Source: Treponema sp.
GTDB taxonomy: Bacteria; Spirochaetota; Spirochaetia; Treponematales; Breznakiellaceae
DNA: 58,999 nucleotides
Assembly (NCBI GenBank): GCA_031266095.1
Contig: JAISBR010000139.1
Coordinates: forward strand, 1 to 58,999
Reading direction: 5' to 3'
Under the pieces are notes generated by a model. It was not told where the DNA came from, did no database searches, and worked only from the letters and a program-made list of their open reading frames with translations. Every line of letters begins with the position of its first letter. The stretch's first letter is position 1. A program made the translations under genes and the position numbers. Below are positions 44,332-52,255 of this stretch, one piece after another.

Positions 44332-45625
44332 CGTTTTCTCCTTCAAAGGTAACCAGCCCCCCTCTGAGGGTCATGAGAATTTTCCCCCGTAATTCCCGGC
44401 CTGTAAAGGGACTAGATTTCCCCCTGGATTTAAATTGTTCCGGCTGAATTTTCTGGACCGCTTCGGTATCCGCTATAACGAGATCCGCCCTCAGCCCCGG
44501 CGTGATTCTGCCCCGGCCCCGACGGCCTTTGTCCAACCCTAAAATCCGGGCCGGGTTTGCGCTCATCAAAGCCGAAAGCCGCCGCAAATTAACGTCCAGC
44601 GTTGAGAAACAAGCTGCGAAAGCTGTTTCCAGGCCGATGAAACCCGGCGCGCCGGCGGCTTTGTCCGTCCCGCTGTGCGGGGCGTGGTCTGTCGCGATAG
44701 CGTCAATGACGCCGTCATAAACCGCGGCAATGAGGGCCTTGCGATCCGCCTCACTCCGCAGGGGGGGATTCACTCTGCCGGGGGTCCCCATGCGGTCGGC
44801 GTCCTCTTTAGTCGCGGCGATGTGGTGGGGCGTCACCTCACAGCTAAGGGCAAAGCACGGATCGGCTTGCGGAGATTTTTTCACTTCCCGAATCAGCGCC
44901 GCCGCTTCTATGGTTGAGACATGAGCGATATGCAGATGACAACCTGCCCGCTTCCCCAGTTCTATAGCCCGGCGGACGGCATTATTCTCCTCAAGCCGGG
45001 ACCATTCCGTCCTGAGGCGTCCCGCCGCTTTCGCGGTCTCCGCTTCGGGGCCGCCGAAATCACAGTGGCATGAAACCGGTATCCTAAGCCGTCGGGCCTC
45101 GGTCATCGCCGCGAGGAACAAGCCGTCGTCGGCCAGGTCCTTGCCGTCCTCGGAGAGCATCAGCGGCAGCCCGGTGTCGTCGGCCAGGTCCTTAATACCC
45201 GAGAGTTCCCGGCCCTCCATGTTTTTGGTTAGCGACAAAACCGGATAGAGGTCAATGAGTCCCAGGGCGTCGGAACGCTCTTTCAGGGAGCGGGCCTTTT
45301 CAAAAGTGTCAATTACCGGTTTGGTATTTGCCATACAGACCACGGTTCCGTAGCCGCCTGCTGCGGCGGCCAATGACGCTGATTCGAGCGTTTCTTTTTC
45401 GGGAAATCCAGGGTCCCGAAAATGGGCGTGGAGATCAACAAAGGCAGGCATGAGAACAGCCCCGCCCCCAAATCCGCGTCCATCAATCACCATATCCGCA
45501 GCGGACTCAGCGGCGCCGGCGGCTATTTCCCTGATAAGGCCGTCTTCAACAATAAGCGTCCCGAATATGTCTATGGCCTCATCAACTATTCTGAAATTTT
45601 TTAAAACAAGCCGCTGCAAAGTCAT
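44324..45625 (-). CDS. pyrC: Dihydroorotase
   Basis: 433-residue zinc amidohydrolase closing carbamoyl-aspartate to dihydroorotate. Zn ligands in DLHAHFRDPG, then CMANTKPVIDT, HxxHxST-type HLHIAHVSTIEA and catalytic Asp in AIATDHAPHS. The C-terminal part returns to the small beta domain (GRITPGLRADLVIAD). Length and motifs fit class I (type B) DHOase. It lies between pyrI and pyrF, with a 29-base gap after pyrI and an 8-base overlap with pyrF. Confidence 0.96.
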   Translation of the reverse strand: MTLQRLVLKNFRIVDEAIDIFGTLIVEDGLIREIAAGAAESAADMVIDGRGFGGGAVLMPAFVDLHAHFRDPGFPEKETLESASLAAAAGGYGTVVCMANTKPVIDTFEKARSLKERSDALGLIDLYPVLSLTKNMEGRELSGIKDLADDTGLPLMLSEDGKDLADDGLFLAAMTEARRLRIPVSCHCDFGGPEAETAKAAGRLRTEWSRLEENNAVRRAIELGKRAGCHLHIAHVSTIEAAALIREVKKSPQADPCFALSCEVTPHHIAATKEDADRMGTPGRVNPPLRSEADRKALIAAVYDGVIDAIATDHAPHSGTDKAAGAPGFIGLETAFAACFSTLDVNLRRLSALMSANPARILGLDKGRRGRGRITPGLRADLVIADTEAVQKIQPEQFKSRGKSSPFTGRELRGKILMTLRGGLVTFEGENGV

Positions 45626-45654
45626 TACCCCACGATGTTCGGGAACCGCCCCTG

Positions 45655-46089
45655 TTATCTAAAATCAACCGCCGACTTTATCTCGTCGCAATATTCGCAG
45701 CGATAGGTCCGCAGTTCCTGATTTTCAAGATGAAAAACGTGGGGGATGTATTTTTCCGTGGAGGTAATACACCTGGGATTTTTGCATAACAGTACATCTT
45801 CAACCTTTTCAGGAAGCTGAAGCTTGATCTTTTCGGAGATCTTTTCGTTCTCGATAATATTCACCGTGATATTGGGATCGATAAACCCCAGAATATTGAA
45901 ATTGATAGAGATCTCGTTATCTATTTTAATAATATCCTTTTTCCCCATCCGCTTTGAATTGGCGTTTACCACAAAGGCAACGGTATACGACGCTTTGTCA
46001 AGACCGAGCCAGTTGAAGATGTGGATTCCCTGTCCCGCTTTGATATGATCGATTACGATTCCGTTTTTTATCTCGTCTATGTTAAGCAT
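45655..46089 (-). CDS. pyrI: Aspartate carbamoyltransferase regulatory subunit
   Basis: 144-residue regulatory chain. The N-terminal allosteric domain (about 1-95) starts [19 protein letters not shown] and includes [13 protein letters not shown], where CTP/ATP bind in E. coli PyrI. The C-terminal zinc domain has CKNPRC and CEYC, the four Zn ligands contacting the catalytic chain. Begins one base after the pyrB stop with AGGAG inside pyrB. Presence of PyrI means an E. coli-like CTP-inhibited holoenzyme. Confidence 0.95.
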   Translation of the reverse strand: MLNIDEIKNGIVIDHIKAGQGIHIFNWLGLDKASYTVAFVVNANSKRMGKKDIIKIDNEISINFNILGFIDPNITVNIIENEKISEKIKLQLPEKVEDVLLCKNPRCITSTEKYIPHVFHLENQELRTYRCEYCDEIKSAVDFR

Positions 46090-46090
46090 T

Positions 46091-47011
46091 TCAAACCACT
46101 CCTAATATAGATGATAATAATGCCATCCGTACATACATTCCGTATTTAGCCTGCTTGAAATAAGCCGCCCTGGGATCGGCGTCTACTTCAACGGAGATCT
46201 CGTTAACACGGGGCAGGGGGTGGAGGATGATAAGGTTATTTTTCCCCAGGTCCATTTTTTCCTTGTTGAGCACGTAGGTGTCTTTGAGACGGATATAATC
46301 CTCCTCGTTGAAAAAACGTTCCCGCTGTACCCTGGTCATATAAAGCACATCCAGACAGGGCATGACCTCTTCAAGGATTCTCGTTTCGGTAAATTCAATA
46401 TGCTGTTTGTGCAGCATTCTGGTGATATATTCAGGAACCGTCAGTTCCTCTGGTGAGATAAAAACCATCTTGATTTTTTCATAACGGGCCAGGGCTTTTG
46501 CAAGAGAATGGACGGTACGGCCGAATTTAAGATCCCCGCAGAAGCCTATGGTAAAATTTTTGATATCCCCGCGCAGCCGTCGAATGGTCAAAAGGTCCGT
46601 CAGGGTCTGGGTTGGGTGATGATGGCCGCCGTCACCGGCGTTGATCACCGGCGCTGGTGAGTACCGGGATGCCAGCAGAGCAGCTCCTTCCTTTGGATTG
46701 CGCATAACAATAACGTCAGCGTAGCTTGCCACCATTCGTACTGTGTCCGCAAGGCTCTCACCCTTGGAAGCGGAGCTTGAGCCGGGCTCGGCGAAGCCCA
46801 GACAGCTCCCGCCCAGCCGCAGCATCGCCGCCTCGAAGCTCAGGCGGGTTCTGGTGCTGGGTTCAAAAAACAGAGTCGCAAGGAGCCTGCCCCGGCAACT
46901 CTCCCGCAGGTACTTTTCATCCTGTTCTATCTTTTCCGCCAGACAGAACAAGCCGTCCATCTCCTTAAGGCTGAAATTCCCCGGCTCAATCAGGGATCTT
47001 CCTTCCAGCAT
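46091..47011 (-). CDS. pyrB: Aspartate carbamoyltransferase catalytic subunit
   Basis: 306-residue enzyme condensing carbamoyl phosphate with aspartate. Carbamoyl-phosphate loop [15 protein letters not shown] and [20 protein letters not shown], plus the aspartate loop MTRVQRERF and [13 protein letters not shown] 47011 follows AGGGGG; an in-frame ATG 36 bases upstream lies inside the terminator/leader region and is rejected. First structural gene of the pyrimidine operon, preceded by the attenuator described separately. Confidence 0.97.
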   Translation of the reverse strand: MLEGRSLIEPGNFSLKEMDGLFCLAEKIEQDEKYLRESCRGRLLATLFFEPSTRTRLSFEAAMLRLGGSCLGFAEPGSSSASKGESLADTVRMVASYADVIVMRNPKEGAALLASRYSPAPVINAGDGGHHHPTQTLTDLLTIRRLRGDIKNFTIGFCGDLKFGRTVHSLAKALARYEKIKMVFISPEELTVPEYITRMLHKQHIEFTETRILEEVMPCLDVLYMTRVQRERFFNEEDYIRLKDTYVLNKEKMDLGKNNLIILHPLPRVNEISVEVDADPRAAYFKQAKYGMYVRMALLSSILGVV

Positions 47012-47033
47012 GTATCCCCCTATATGCGCAAAA

Positions 47034-47057
47034 AAAACCGCCCCCACAGGCGGTTTT
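47034..47057 (-). terminator. Intrinsic terminator/attenuator before pyrB
   Basis: Perfect 9-bp stem AAAACCGCC/GGCGGTTTT with a 6-base loop, ending in eight U on the minus-strand RNA. Only 19 bases separate the U-tract from the pyrB ATG, so it acts before pyrB, not merely after trpS. The stem starts at the stop codon of a 12-codon leader frame. Confidence 0.8.
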
Positions 47058-47095
47058 CAGCAATTGGCAACGATGGCATAAAACACGGTTTTCAT
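47057..47095 (-). CDS. Putative pyrBI leader peptide (12 residues)
   Basis: Minus-strand frame ATG to TGA encoding MKTVFYAIVANC, preceded by GTAGG 8 bases upstream. Its stop codon touches the 5' arm of the pyrB attenuator. This is the layout of the E. coli pyrBI leader, where ribosomes following a UTP-stalled polymerase disrupt the terminator. No sequence similarity to PyrL is claimed; short frames arise by chance, so the call rests on placement. Confidence 0.45.
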   Translation of the reverse strand: MKTVFYAIVANC

Positions 47096-47118
47096 GTTTT
47101 CAGCCTACCACGGGAGGC

Positions 47119-47147
47119 TTTTTATGGCAAGTGACCCTGTAACGCAA
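47119..47147 (-). promoter_or_regulatory. Promoter candidate for the pyr operon
   Basis: Minus strand TTGCGT (47147-47142) and TAAAAA (47124-47119), 17-base spacing, just downstream of trpS. An AGCCT/AGGCT stem (47102-47119) overlaps the -10. Confidence 0.45.
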
Positions 47148-47156
47148 TGTCGCCGT

Positions 47157-48152
47157 TCAGTCTATTCCCGCCGCTTTTCTGAAGCGCCTGACGGTGGCCG
47201 CCGCGATAGGCCGGGCCTTTTTCGCGCCCTGCTCAAGGATTCTGTCCAGTCCGGCGGGGTCAGCGATAAGGGCCTCAAAGCGTTCGCGCATAGGGGAAAG
47301 CTCCCTGTTCACCACCCGGAAAAGTTCTTCTTTGGCCTCACCCCAGCCCATGCCTCCGGCACGGTAGCGGACTGCCAGCGCTGACTGTTCATCGGCGTTC
47401 GCGAATAACTTGTAGAGCAGGTATATCTGGCTGGTCTCGGTTTCCTTGGGTTCTTCCACTGCCTGGGAATTGGTTACAATCCGCATGATGAGTTTGCGGA
47501 GCATTTTTTCCGGTACGAAGAGGGGGATGGTGTTATTGTAACTCTTGCTCATTTTTCGTCCGTCCAAGCCGGGCACCACCGCCATACTTTCCACCACCGC
47601 CGCCTGCGGCACTTTCAGGACTTCCCGCTTGTAATTGGCGTTCACCGCCTGGGCGATGTCCTGGGCCATTTCGATGTGCTGTACCTGATCCTTTCCCACC
47701 GGCACCACGTCGGAATCAAAAAGGATAATATCCGCCGCCATAAGTACCGGATAGGTGAAAAGGCCCATATTAATGCCCCCGTCGGGGTCCCCGTTTTTTT
47801 CGATGTTTTCCTGTACCGCCGCCTTATACGCGTGTGCCCGGTTCATGAGGCCCTTGGCGGTAAAAGCCATAAGCTGGGTGGCAAGCTCAAAAGTTTCAGG
47901 GATGGAACTCTGGCGGTAAAAAATGACCTGTTCCGGGTCAAGCCCGGCGGCCAGCCAGCCGGCGGCCACTTCCCGAATATTGCTCCGCAGTTCCTCAGGG
48001 TCCTTTACGGTGTTCAGGGCGTGATAGTCGGCGATAAAATAGCGGGCATCGTATTCTCTGACAAGCTCCAGCGCCGGTTTAATCGCGCCGAAGTAATTGC
48101 CGATGTGAAGAGTTCCGGTTGGTTTAATCCCGGTAAGGGATATCTTTTTCAT
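47157..48152 (-). CDS. trpS: Tryptophanyl-tRNA synthetase
   Basis: 331-residue class I aminoacyl-tRNA synthetase charging tRNA-Trp. HIGH-type motif TLHIGNYFG (His16-Asn19), GKDQVQHIEMAQDIA, and KMSKS in GRKMSKSYNN. ATG 48152 gives the normal MKKISLTGIKPTG start; the frame is open 31 codons further but without similarity. Weak ribosome site. Length is typical. Upstream of the pyr operon on the same strand, separated by the pyr promoter/leader. Confidence 0.96.
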   Translation of the reverse strand: MKKISLTGIKPTGTLHIGNYFGAIKPALELVREYDARYFIADYHALNTVKDPEELRSNIREVAAGWLAAGLDPEQVIFYRQSSIPETFELATQLMAFTAKGLMNRAHAYKAAVQENIEKNGDPDGGINMGLFTYPVLMAADIILFDSDVVPVGKDQVQHIEMAQDIAQAVNANYKREVLKVPQAAVVESMAVVPGLDGRKMSKSYNNTIPLFVPEKMLRKLIMRIVTNSQAVEEPKETETSQIYLLYKLFANADEQSALAVRYRAGGMGWGEAKEELFRVVNRELSPMRERFEALIADPAGLDRILEQGAKKARPIAAATVRRFRKAAGID

Positions 48153-48234
48153 GATGAATACTGTAATCGGAAAAGGGGGGTCTGTAAATATCCGGAAGCA
48201 CCGAAGGTTCGACAAAACTGCGGAATTTAAGCCT

Positions 48235-48264
48235 GCTTTCCCCAAAATTGAAGTTTTGGAAAGC
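48235..48264. repeat. TGAA-apex hairpin upstream of trpS
   Basis: GCTTTCC-CCAAAA pairs with TTTTGG-AAAGC around TTGAAG, with a small bulge. Lies in the divergent gap between trpS and the small lipoprotein gene. Confidence 0.6.
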
Positions 48265-48269
48265 TTTTA

Positions 48270-48298
48270 TTGATATTTTTTTTGTTTTATGCTATAAT
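48270..48298 (+). promoter_or_regulatory. Strong promoter for the small lipoprotein gene
   Basis: TTGATA (48270-48275), 17-base T-rich spacer, consensus TATAAT (48293-48298), then AAGGAG in the leader. The closest match to a housekeeping promoter in the window. Confidence 0.75.
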
Positions 48299-48335
48299 GT
48301 TTATTAGATAAGGAGAAATCCGAGGGTAAACGAGT

Positions 48336-48821
48336 ATGAAAAGCAAACTGTTCTATAAGATAATGATCGGTATAGTGTTGGTAGGGAGCCTGGTTTTTGA
48401 CGGCTGCATGACAGAGGTTCCAACTGACCAGGTAAGTAGCCTTCCCTCTACCAAGGGTAAATTTACGCTTACCGGTGCTTCTAATGCCGAGAAGCAATAC
48501 GCCTTTATTATGACCAAGATCCAAACTGAAACCATACTATTAGGCATAACGGATTCGAACACGGACGGCAGTAAGCTAAAAGGTGCCCAGATAAAAAACG
48601 GGACCGTAAGTATTCCCCTGTATATTTGCGGCGCCAACGGGGAAGTTAAAGGCTATAGCGCTGATGATACCGCTAATATCAAAATCTTCATATCTGATCA
48701 AAAAGAGCTTGAGCAGGAAAAACTGGTACAGACTGAAAAATATTTTGCCTTCAGTAATGTAACTTTTGCGGGCGGTAAAGCTACAAAAGACGTTGGCGAG
48801 GCGTATACTACTACATTGTAA
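48336..48821 (+). CDS. Small secreted lipoprotein, Treponema type
   Basis: 161 residues. Signal peptide with lipobox LVFDGC (Cys24). The mature part begins with a polar linker, then GKFTLTGASNAEKQYAFIM (about 41-59) and LKGAQIKNGTVSIPLYI, a beta-rich module I recall in many treponeme lipoproteins. No enzymatic motif. Near-consensus promoter 38 bases upstream, so probably abundant. Start ATG 48336 is read after GAGGGTAAACGAGT. An 82-base gap separates it from the next gene. Function unknown; surface-exposed role inferred. Confidence 0.75.
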   Translation: MKSKLFYKIMIGIVLVGSLVFDGCMTEVPTDQVSSLPSTKGKFTLTGASNAEKQYAFIMTKIQTETILLGITDSNTDGSKLKGAQIKNGTVSIPLYICGANGEVKGYSADDTANIKIFISDQKELEQEKLVQTEKYFAFSNVTFAGGKATKDVGEAYTTTL

Positions 48822-48903
48822 CGGGTACCGGAAAGCGTCGATACAGTCATCCGTTCATGATTCCGTCTTTATCAAAAAGAGAGGATAATGTAGTATTTAA
48901 CGT

Positions 48904-50628
48904 ATGGCGATTATTGCGGTATTATTCAGGATAAGCGGCGGTCTCTGCCTCTTCCTCTATGGGATGAAGGTGATGAGTGACGGCATCCAGCAGGCCGCCG
49001 GAGACCGGTTGCAGCGGGTGCTTAACTTTATGACCGGGAACCGGTTTATCGCGGTAATTACCGGCTTTGTGATTACCGCGATTATCCAGTCATCATCGGC
49101 AACCACGGTAATGGTGGTGTCCTTTGTAAACGCCGGGCTTCTCACGCTTATCCAGTCCATCGGGGTGATCATGGGGGCCAATATTGGAACCACGGTTACC
49201 GCCTGGATTGTGTCCCTGGTGGGATTTTCTCTCAATCTTTCAGAACTGGCGCTGCCTGCGGTAGGCATCGGCTTTATCTTCCGTATTGTAAAATGGAAAC
49301 ACCGGGATCTGGGCGAGGTGATCCTGGGCTTCGGCCTGCTTTTTATGGGCCTTGATTTCCTGACCAAATCCATGCCCGCCTTGGGAGACAGTTTCACGGT
49401 CATCACGGCGGTATCCAGCCTGGGTTTTTTGTCTTCCCTGATCGGCGCGGGCGCGGGGCTGGTGATGACCCTGATCACCCATTCTTCCAGCGCCTCTACA
49501 GCGATAATGCTGACCATGGCTTTTAACGGCGTGATCAGCTATGAGATGGCCGGCGCCATGATCCTGGGCGCCAACATCGGTACTACCATTGACGCGGCCT
49601 TAGCCGCTATCGGAACCAAAACAACAGCCAGGCGCGCCGCCTTGGTCCATGTGCTTTTCAACATAGTCGGCGTCTGTTGGGCATTGCCCTTGCTTAAGCC
49701 CCTGTTGACCCTGGTCGGCCTGCTGATGCCCGGTACCATTGTCCCCGGCCTGAGCCATGATCCCATGATCCCAGCCCATCTGGCAATGCTCCACACGGTT
49801 TTCAATGTAATTAATACCCTGCTCTTTTTGCCCTTTGTCAAACCCTTTGCCGCATTGGTTTCTCTCATCATCAAGGATGATAAAACCGAAAAAGCCGCTC
49901 CCCGTCATTACCGGTTGGTGTATTATTCCGGCGCTATCCATGATACGCCCGAGCTTAATATCCTCCGGGCGGAAAAGGAGATCCGCGATATGGCGGGCCT
50001 TGCCTCTTCCATGTACGCCCGGTTCAGCGGCGTTTTGCGGACCCTGCAGGAAACGAGGGATAAGGAAAACGCCGTCGCCGCTCTTACGGAGGAATTGAAA
50101 CAAAAAGAAGAATACGCCGATGAGATGCGGGAGGGCCTCACTGCTTTTCTTATGGAATGTACCCGTGAACCGCTCAATTTCCGTTCCGAGCGCCGGGTCT
50201 CCCAATTGCTGCGGATCATCTCAAATCTTGAAGATATGACCGATGACAGCTACGCTATCAGCCTTCTGTTGGAACGGAGTGTGCTGAAAAACCACCTTTT
50301 CAAGGAAAAAGAAATGGACGCGCTGGTTCCCTATGTAGACCAGGTAGGAGATTTTCTTGCCGTGGTACGGGAACACCTTGGCCAAAAGGTTTCACCGGAA
50401 CAGATAGTTTATGCCAGAGAACTGGAAGCCGCTATTGATAAGTCCCGGGATAAACTCCGTAAACTTGCCCGCAAGCGAATAGAGGCCGGCAAGGATGTGA
50501 AAATGGAACTGCTTTTTATTGATCTGGTCCGCCGTATCGAAAAACTCGGTGATTACTGTATTGATATCGCGGAGACCATAGCGCTGCCCTTGCGGGATCA
50601 ATATAATAGTGGATATGTTCGAGTATAA
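48904..50628 (+). CDS. Na+/phosphate cotransporter family protein with PhoU-like tail
   Basis: 574 residues. The membrane half (about 1-325) has two inverted NptA/PNaS repeats, each with a QSSS/HSSS signature: IIQSSSATTVM (61-71) and THSSSASTAIML. The cytoplasmic half (about 355-565) is helical and PhoU-like, with YADEMREGL and LRKLARKRIEAG segments. Such NptA-PhoU fusions are thought to move phosphate with Na+, though several homologues have no proven substrate. Start ATG 48904, a few bases after TAGTATTTAACGT with no strong ribosome site; GTG/ATG alternatives downstream are deeper. The TSCPD gene overlaps its 3' end. Confidence 0.88.
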   Translation: MAIIAVLFRISGGLCLFLYGMKVMSDGIQQAAGDRLQRVLNFMTGNRFIAVITGFVITAIIQSSSATTVMVVSFVNAGLLTLIQSIGVIMGANIGTTVTAWIVSLVGFSLNLSELALPAVGIGFIFRIVKWKHRDLGEVILGFGLLFMGLDFLTKSMPALGDSFTVITAVSSLGFLSSLIGAGAGLVMTLITHSSSASTAIMLTMAFNGVISYEMAGAMILGANIGTTIDAALAAIGTKTTARRAALVHVLFNIVGVCWALPLLKPLLTLVGLLMPGTIVPGLSHDPMIPAHLAMLHTVFNVINTLLFLPFVKPFAALVSLIIKDDKTEKAAPRHYRLVYYSGAIHDTPELNILRAEKEIRDMAGLASSMYARFSGVLRTLQETRDKENAVAALTEELKQKEEYADEMREGLTAFLMECTREPLNFRSERRVSQLLRIISNLEDMTDDSYAISLLLERSVLKNHLFKEKEMDALVPYVDQVGDFLAVVREHLGQKVSPEQIVYARELEAAIDKSRDKLRKLARKRIEAGKDVKMELLFIDLVRRIEKLGDYCIDIAETIALPLRDQYNSGYVRV

Positions 50629-50854
50629 AACCAGCGGGACCTGTTCGACCAAAATACGTTTTGATCTGCGGGACGGCAACATTCATTCCCTCTCCTTTGA
50701 AGATGGCTGCGATGGCAACCTTAAGGCTATTGGTTTACTGGCGGAGGGGATGAACGCCGATGAAGTTGTCAAAAAATTGAAGGGGCTGCGATGCGGCCGG
50801 AAAAAGACATCCTGCGCGGATCAGCTTGCCAGAGCCATTGAACAACATAAATGA
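50615..50854 (+). CDS. TSCPD-domain protein (TIGR03905-like)
   Basis: 79 residues from ATG 50615 (GTG 50609 is the alternative), overlapping the upstream transporter gene by 14 bases. The whole protein is one TSCPD domain: FEYKTSGTCSTKIRFDL, GCDGNLKAIGLLAEGM and RCGRKKTSCADQLARAIEQ with the conserved Cys11, Cys34, Cys62 and Cys69 or neighbours. The same domain forms the C-terminus of some class II ribonucleotide reductases, where it may bind metal or act in redox; the stand-alone version has no assigned role. Overlaps queH by 4 bases (ATGA). Confidence 0.85.
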   Translation: MFEYKTSGTCSTKIRFDLRDGNIHSLSFEDGCDGNLKAIGLLAEGMNADEVVKKLKGLRCGRKKTSCADQLARAIEQHK

Positions 50855-51420
50855 AGCCGCTCTTTCACTGCTGTTGCGCTCCCTGCGCAGCGGCATGCCT
50901 TGAGGACCTCACCGCCGAGGGAATCTCGCCCCGGTTGTTCTGGTACAATCCCAACATTCACCCTTTCACGGAGTACAAAAGCCGCCGTGACACGCTGATT
51001 CAATACGCGGCGTCACAAAACCTGGAAGCGGAAATGATTGATGAATACGGGCTCCGCTCTTTTCTGCGCGGCGCCGTCATGGAAAAGCCCGGCCGCTGCG
51101 ATTTTTGCTACCGGCTGCGCCTTGAAAAAACCGCCGCCTATGCCGCGGAAAACGGTTTTGACGCCTTCGGTACGAGCCTCCTTATCAGCCCCTATCAGAA
51201 CCACGAAGCTATCCGCCGTCTTGGCGGGGAACTGGCCGTCCAATACGGCCTTGTTTTTCTGTACCGCGATTTCCGGCCCCGTTTCAGAGAAGGTCAGGCG
51301 CGCGCCCGCAGCCTGGGGCTTTACATGCAGAAATACTGCGGCTGTATTTTCAGCGAGGAGGAGCGTTATACAAAACGCGGTAAATCTCCGGAGCCGCGCG
51401 GCCCTATGGAGCGGCGATGA
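50851..51420 (+). CDS. queH: Epoxyqueuosine reductase QueH
   Basis: 189-residue metalloprotein that reduces epoxyqueuosine to queuosine in tRNA, replacing QueG in many anaerobes. N-terminal HCCCAPC (6-12), FWYNPNIHPFTEYKSR, GRCDFCYRLRLEKTA and YCGCIFSEEER carry the Cys clusters for a [4Fe-4S] and a second metal. The C-terminal tail is short and basic. Overlaps both neighbours by 4 bases, so it is co-translated with the TSCPD and TtcA-like genes. Confidence 0.94.
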   Translation: MKPLFHCCCAPCAAACLEDLTAEGISPRLFWYNPNIHPFTEYKSRRDTLIQYAASQNLEAEMIDEYGLRSFLRGAVMEKPGRCDFCYRLRLEKTAAYAAENGFDAFGTSLLISPYQNHEAIRRLGGELAVQYGLVFLYRDFRPRFREGQARARSLGLYMQKYCGCIFSEEERYTKRGKSPEPRGPMERR

Positions 51421-52160
51421 GTAACCGCCTTATCCGCCGGGCCGGGGCAAGTACGGTAGTGAGTAAACTCTGCGTCAAAGCGGTGCTGGAACGCCGGCTC
51501 ATCGCCGAAGGGGATCGTGTCCTCGTCGCCGTATCGGGGGGCAAGGATTCCACTGTTCTCGCCTGGGCGCTTTCTTCCCTCCGTCCCGCGCTTAAAATCG
51601 GCTACGAGCTTGCGGCCCTTCATATATCCACCGACTTCTGTGCCTGCTGTAAAAAGCCGGTACTCTCCCGGCGGCTTGCCGAATGGGGCGTCCCCTTTAC
51701 CGACCGATTCGTGCCGGTCATCGGCAGGCTCAAAGAGGGGGAGAAGATGAACTGCTACTGGTGCTCCACCCAGCGGCGTACCGAACTTTTGAAATACGCC
51801 GTGGAAAACGACTTCAACAAAATCGCTCTTGGACACCACCTGGACGATATCATAGAAACTTTTTTCATGAACCTTACCGCCAAGGGGACGCTTTCCGCAA
51901 TGCCCGTTATGCTGAAGTACCGTAAGTATCCGGTCACTCTCATCCGTCCCCTGGCATGGCTTGAGGAGCGGCAGATCATCGACTGCGCCGGGGAGCAAGA
52001 CATCCTCAAGGCGGCGTGTACCTGCCCCTACGGGCTGCACTCCAAACGCCGGGATATCCGTAAACGTATCGCCGGCTTCACCGGAGACTCAGGTGCGGTA
52101 AAGCGCCGTATCCTCAAAGCCCTTGGCTCAGGGCGAATGGATTTACTGAGCGAGGAATGA
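51417..52160 (+). CDS. TtcA-family tRNA 2-thiolation protein
   Basis: 247-residue PP-loop ATPase. SGGKDS (40-45), then STDFCACC, the CxxC pair Cys113/Cys116 (NCYWCSTQRR), ALGHHLDDIIETFFMN, and a later CTCPYG that could supply the third cluster Cys. This is the layout of TtcA (2-thiocytidine at tRNA position 32), which uses a [4Fe-4S] cluster. The extra N-terminal segment is Arg-rich. ATGA overlap with queH suggests a tRNA-modification pair. Confidence 0.88.
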   Translation: MSNRLIRRAGASTVVSKLCVKAVLERRLIAEGDRVLVAVSGGKDSTVLAWALSSLRPALKIGYELAALHISTDFCACCKKPVLSRRLAEWGVPFTDRFVPVIGRLKEGEKMNCYWCSTQRRTELLKYAVENDFNKIALGHHLDDIIETFFMNLTAKGTLSAMPVMLKYRKYPVTLIRPLAWLEERQIIDCAGEQDILKAACTCPYGLHSKRRDIRKRIAGFTGDSGAVKRRILKALGSGRMDLLSEE

Positions 52161-52255
52161 ACAGGGCAAGGAAAGCTCCGCTCTGGCCCCGGCGAAGGAA
52201 ATCCGAAATCTTGCAAAAAGCTGTATAATAAGCTAGAGTAAATCCAGGAGACATT

